Shown: one piece after another, positions 4,981 to 5,035 of the stretch
How the letters are laid out: each line of letters starts with the position of its first letter
Position numbering within the stretch: the first letter of the stretch is position 1
Assembly: GCA_022795575.1 (NCBI GenBank)
Contig: JAAWGY010000210.1
Location: 1-5,035 of the forward strand
Direction: 5' to 3'
Source of the DNA: Angelakisella sp.
Lineage (GTDB): Bacteria; Bacillota; Clostridia; Oscillospirales; Ruminococcaceae
DNA: 5,035 nt
Position numbers and translations under genes: made by a program
Notes under the pieces: model-generated
Databases searched by the model: none
What the model saw: the letters and a program-made list of their open reading frames with translations, nothing else
What the model was told of the DNA's origin: nothing

Positions 4981-5035
4981 GTCCAGGGCCGCGCAGGCCC
5001 TGGTCGCCCGCCGCAGCGGGCGAAACTCCCCAGGA
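4981..5035 (-). repeat. Dispersed hairpin repeat, copy B (inverted, cut by the window edge)
   Basis: Bases 5035-4996 on the minus strand match 1231-1270 on the plus strand at 39 of 40 positions. The first hairpin (CGCCCGC/GCGGGCG, 5005-5022) is intact with a changed loop. The second is longer than in copy A (CCAGGGCC/GGCCCTGG, 4983-5003) and also has a different loop. The third hairpin and the CGAAACT end of copy A are absent. Stems kept while loops differ suggests the fold matters. The repeat may continue past the window. Confidence 0.8.

Noticed and set aside
1231..5035. CRISPR array, tRNA, rRNA or insertion sequence
   Set aside because: The only repeats are two inverted copies nearly 4 kb apart, with no spacer periodicity, no cloverleaf and no transposase in the window.

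Overview
The window looks like a chromosomal segment of a GC-rich, low-redundancy Firmicute, most plausibly a gut clostridium of the Oscillospiraceae/Ruminococcaceae kind. Three observations point there: a small structured RNA with its own terminator directly ahead of purE, strong GGAGG-type ribosome binding sites together with sigma-A-type promoters, and a dispersed multi-hairpin GC-rich repeat of a sort I associate with that group. The taxonomic placement is inference.

Left part (1-855, all on the minus strand). A promoter at 855-827 drives a structured RNA, probably 6S RNA, that starts near 821. A strong intrinsic terminator follows at 691-654, then purE (611-111), then the start of an unrecognised gene (95 to the window edge) 15 bases after the purE stop. 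Read 5' to 3' the order is promoter, RNA, terminator, purE, unknown gene, so purE may be fed by read-through past the RNA terminator.

Middle left (856-1352). No convincing gene. The stretch holds several imperfect inverted repeats, a good minus-strand terminator (1220-1182) and a three-hairpin repeat element (1231-1317).

Right part (1353-4931). Two divergent genes share a 225-base control region. The minus-strand gene (2405-1353) encodes a ten-or-so-helix AbrB-family membrane protein built from two homologous halves. The plus-strand gene (2631-4931) encodes a 766-residue aconitase-superfamily hydratase with all three 4Fe-4S cysteines and most catalytic residues, but with altered residues in the domain 1 active site. 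The control region has two promoters whose -10 boxes overlap inside one palindrome, and two similar dyad-like sites that resemble LysR-type regulator boxes. Coregulated uptake or efflux of a small carboxylate plus its hydration/dehydration is the simplest reading, but the substrate is not identified.

Right edge (4932-5035). GC-rich hairpins and a second, inverted copy of the repeat seen at 1231. The two copies lie 3' of the two divergent genes in the same orientation relative to each gene, so they bracket the transporter-hydratase pair symmetrically. This bracketed pair with its compact switch-like promoter is the most interesting part of the window.
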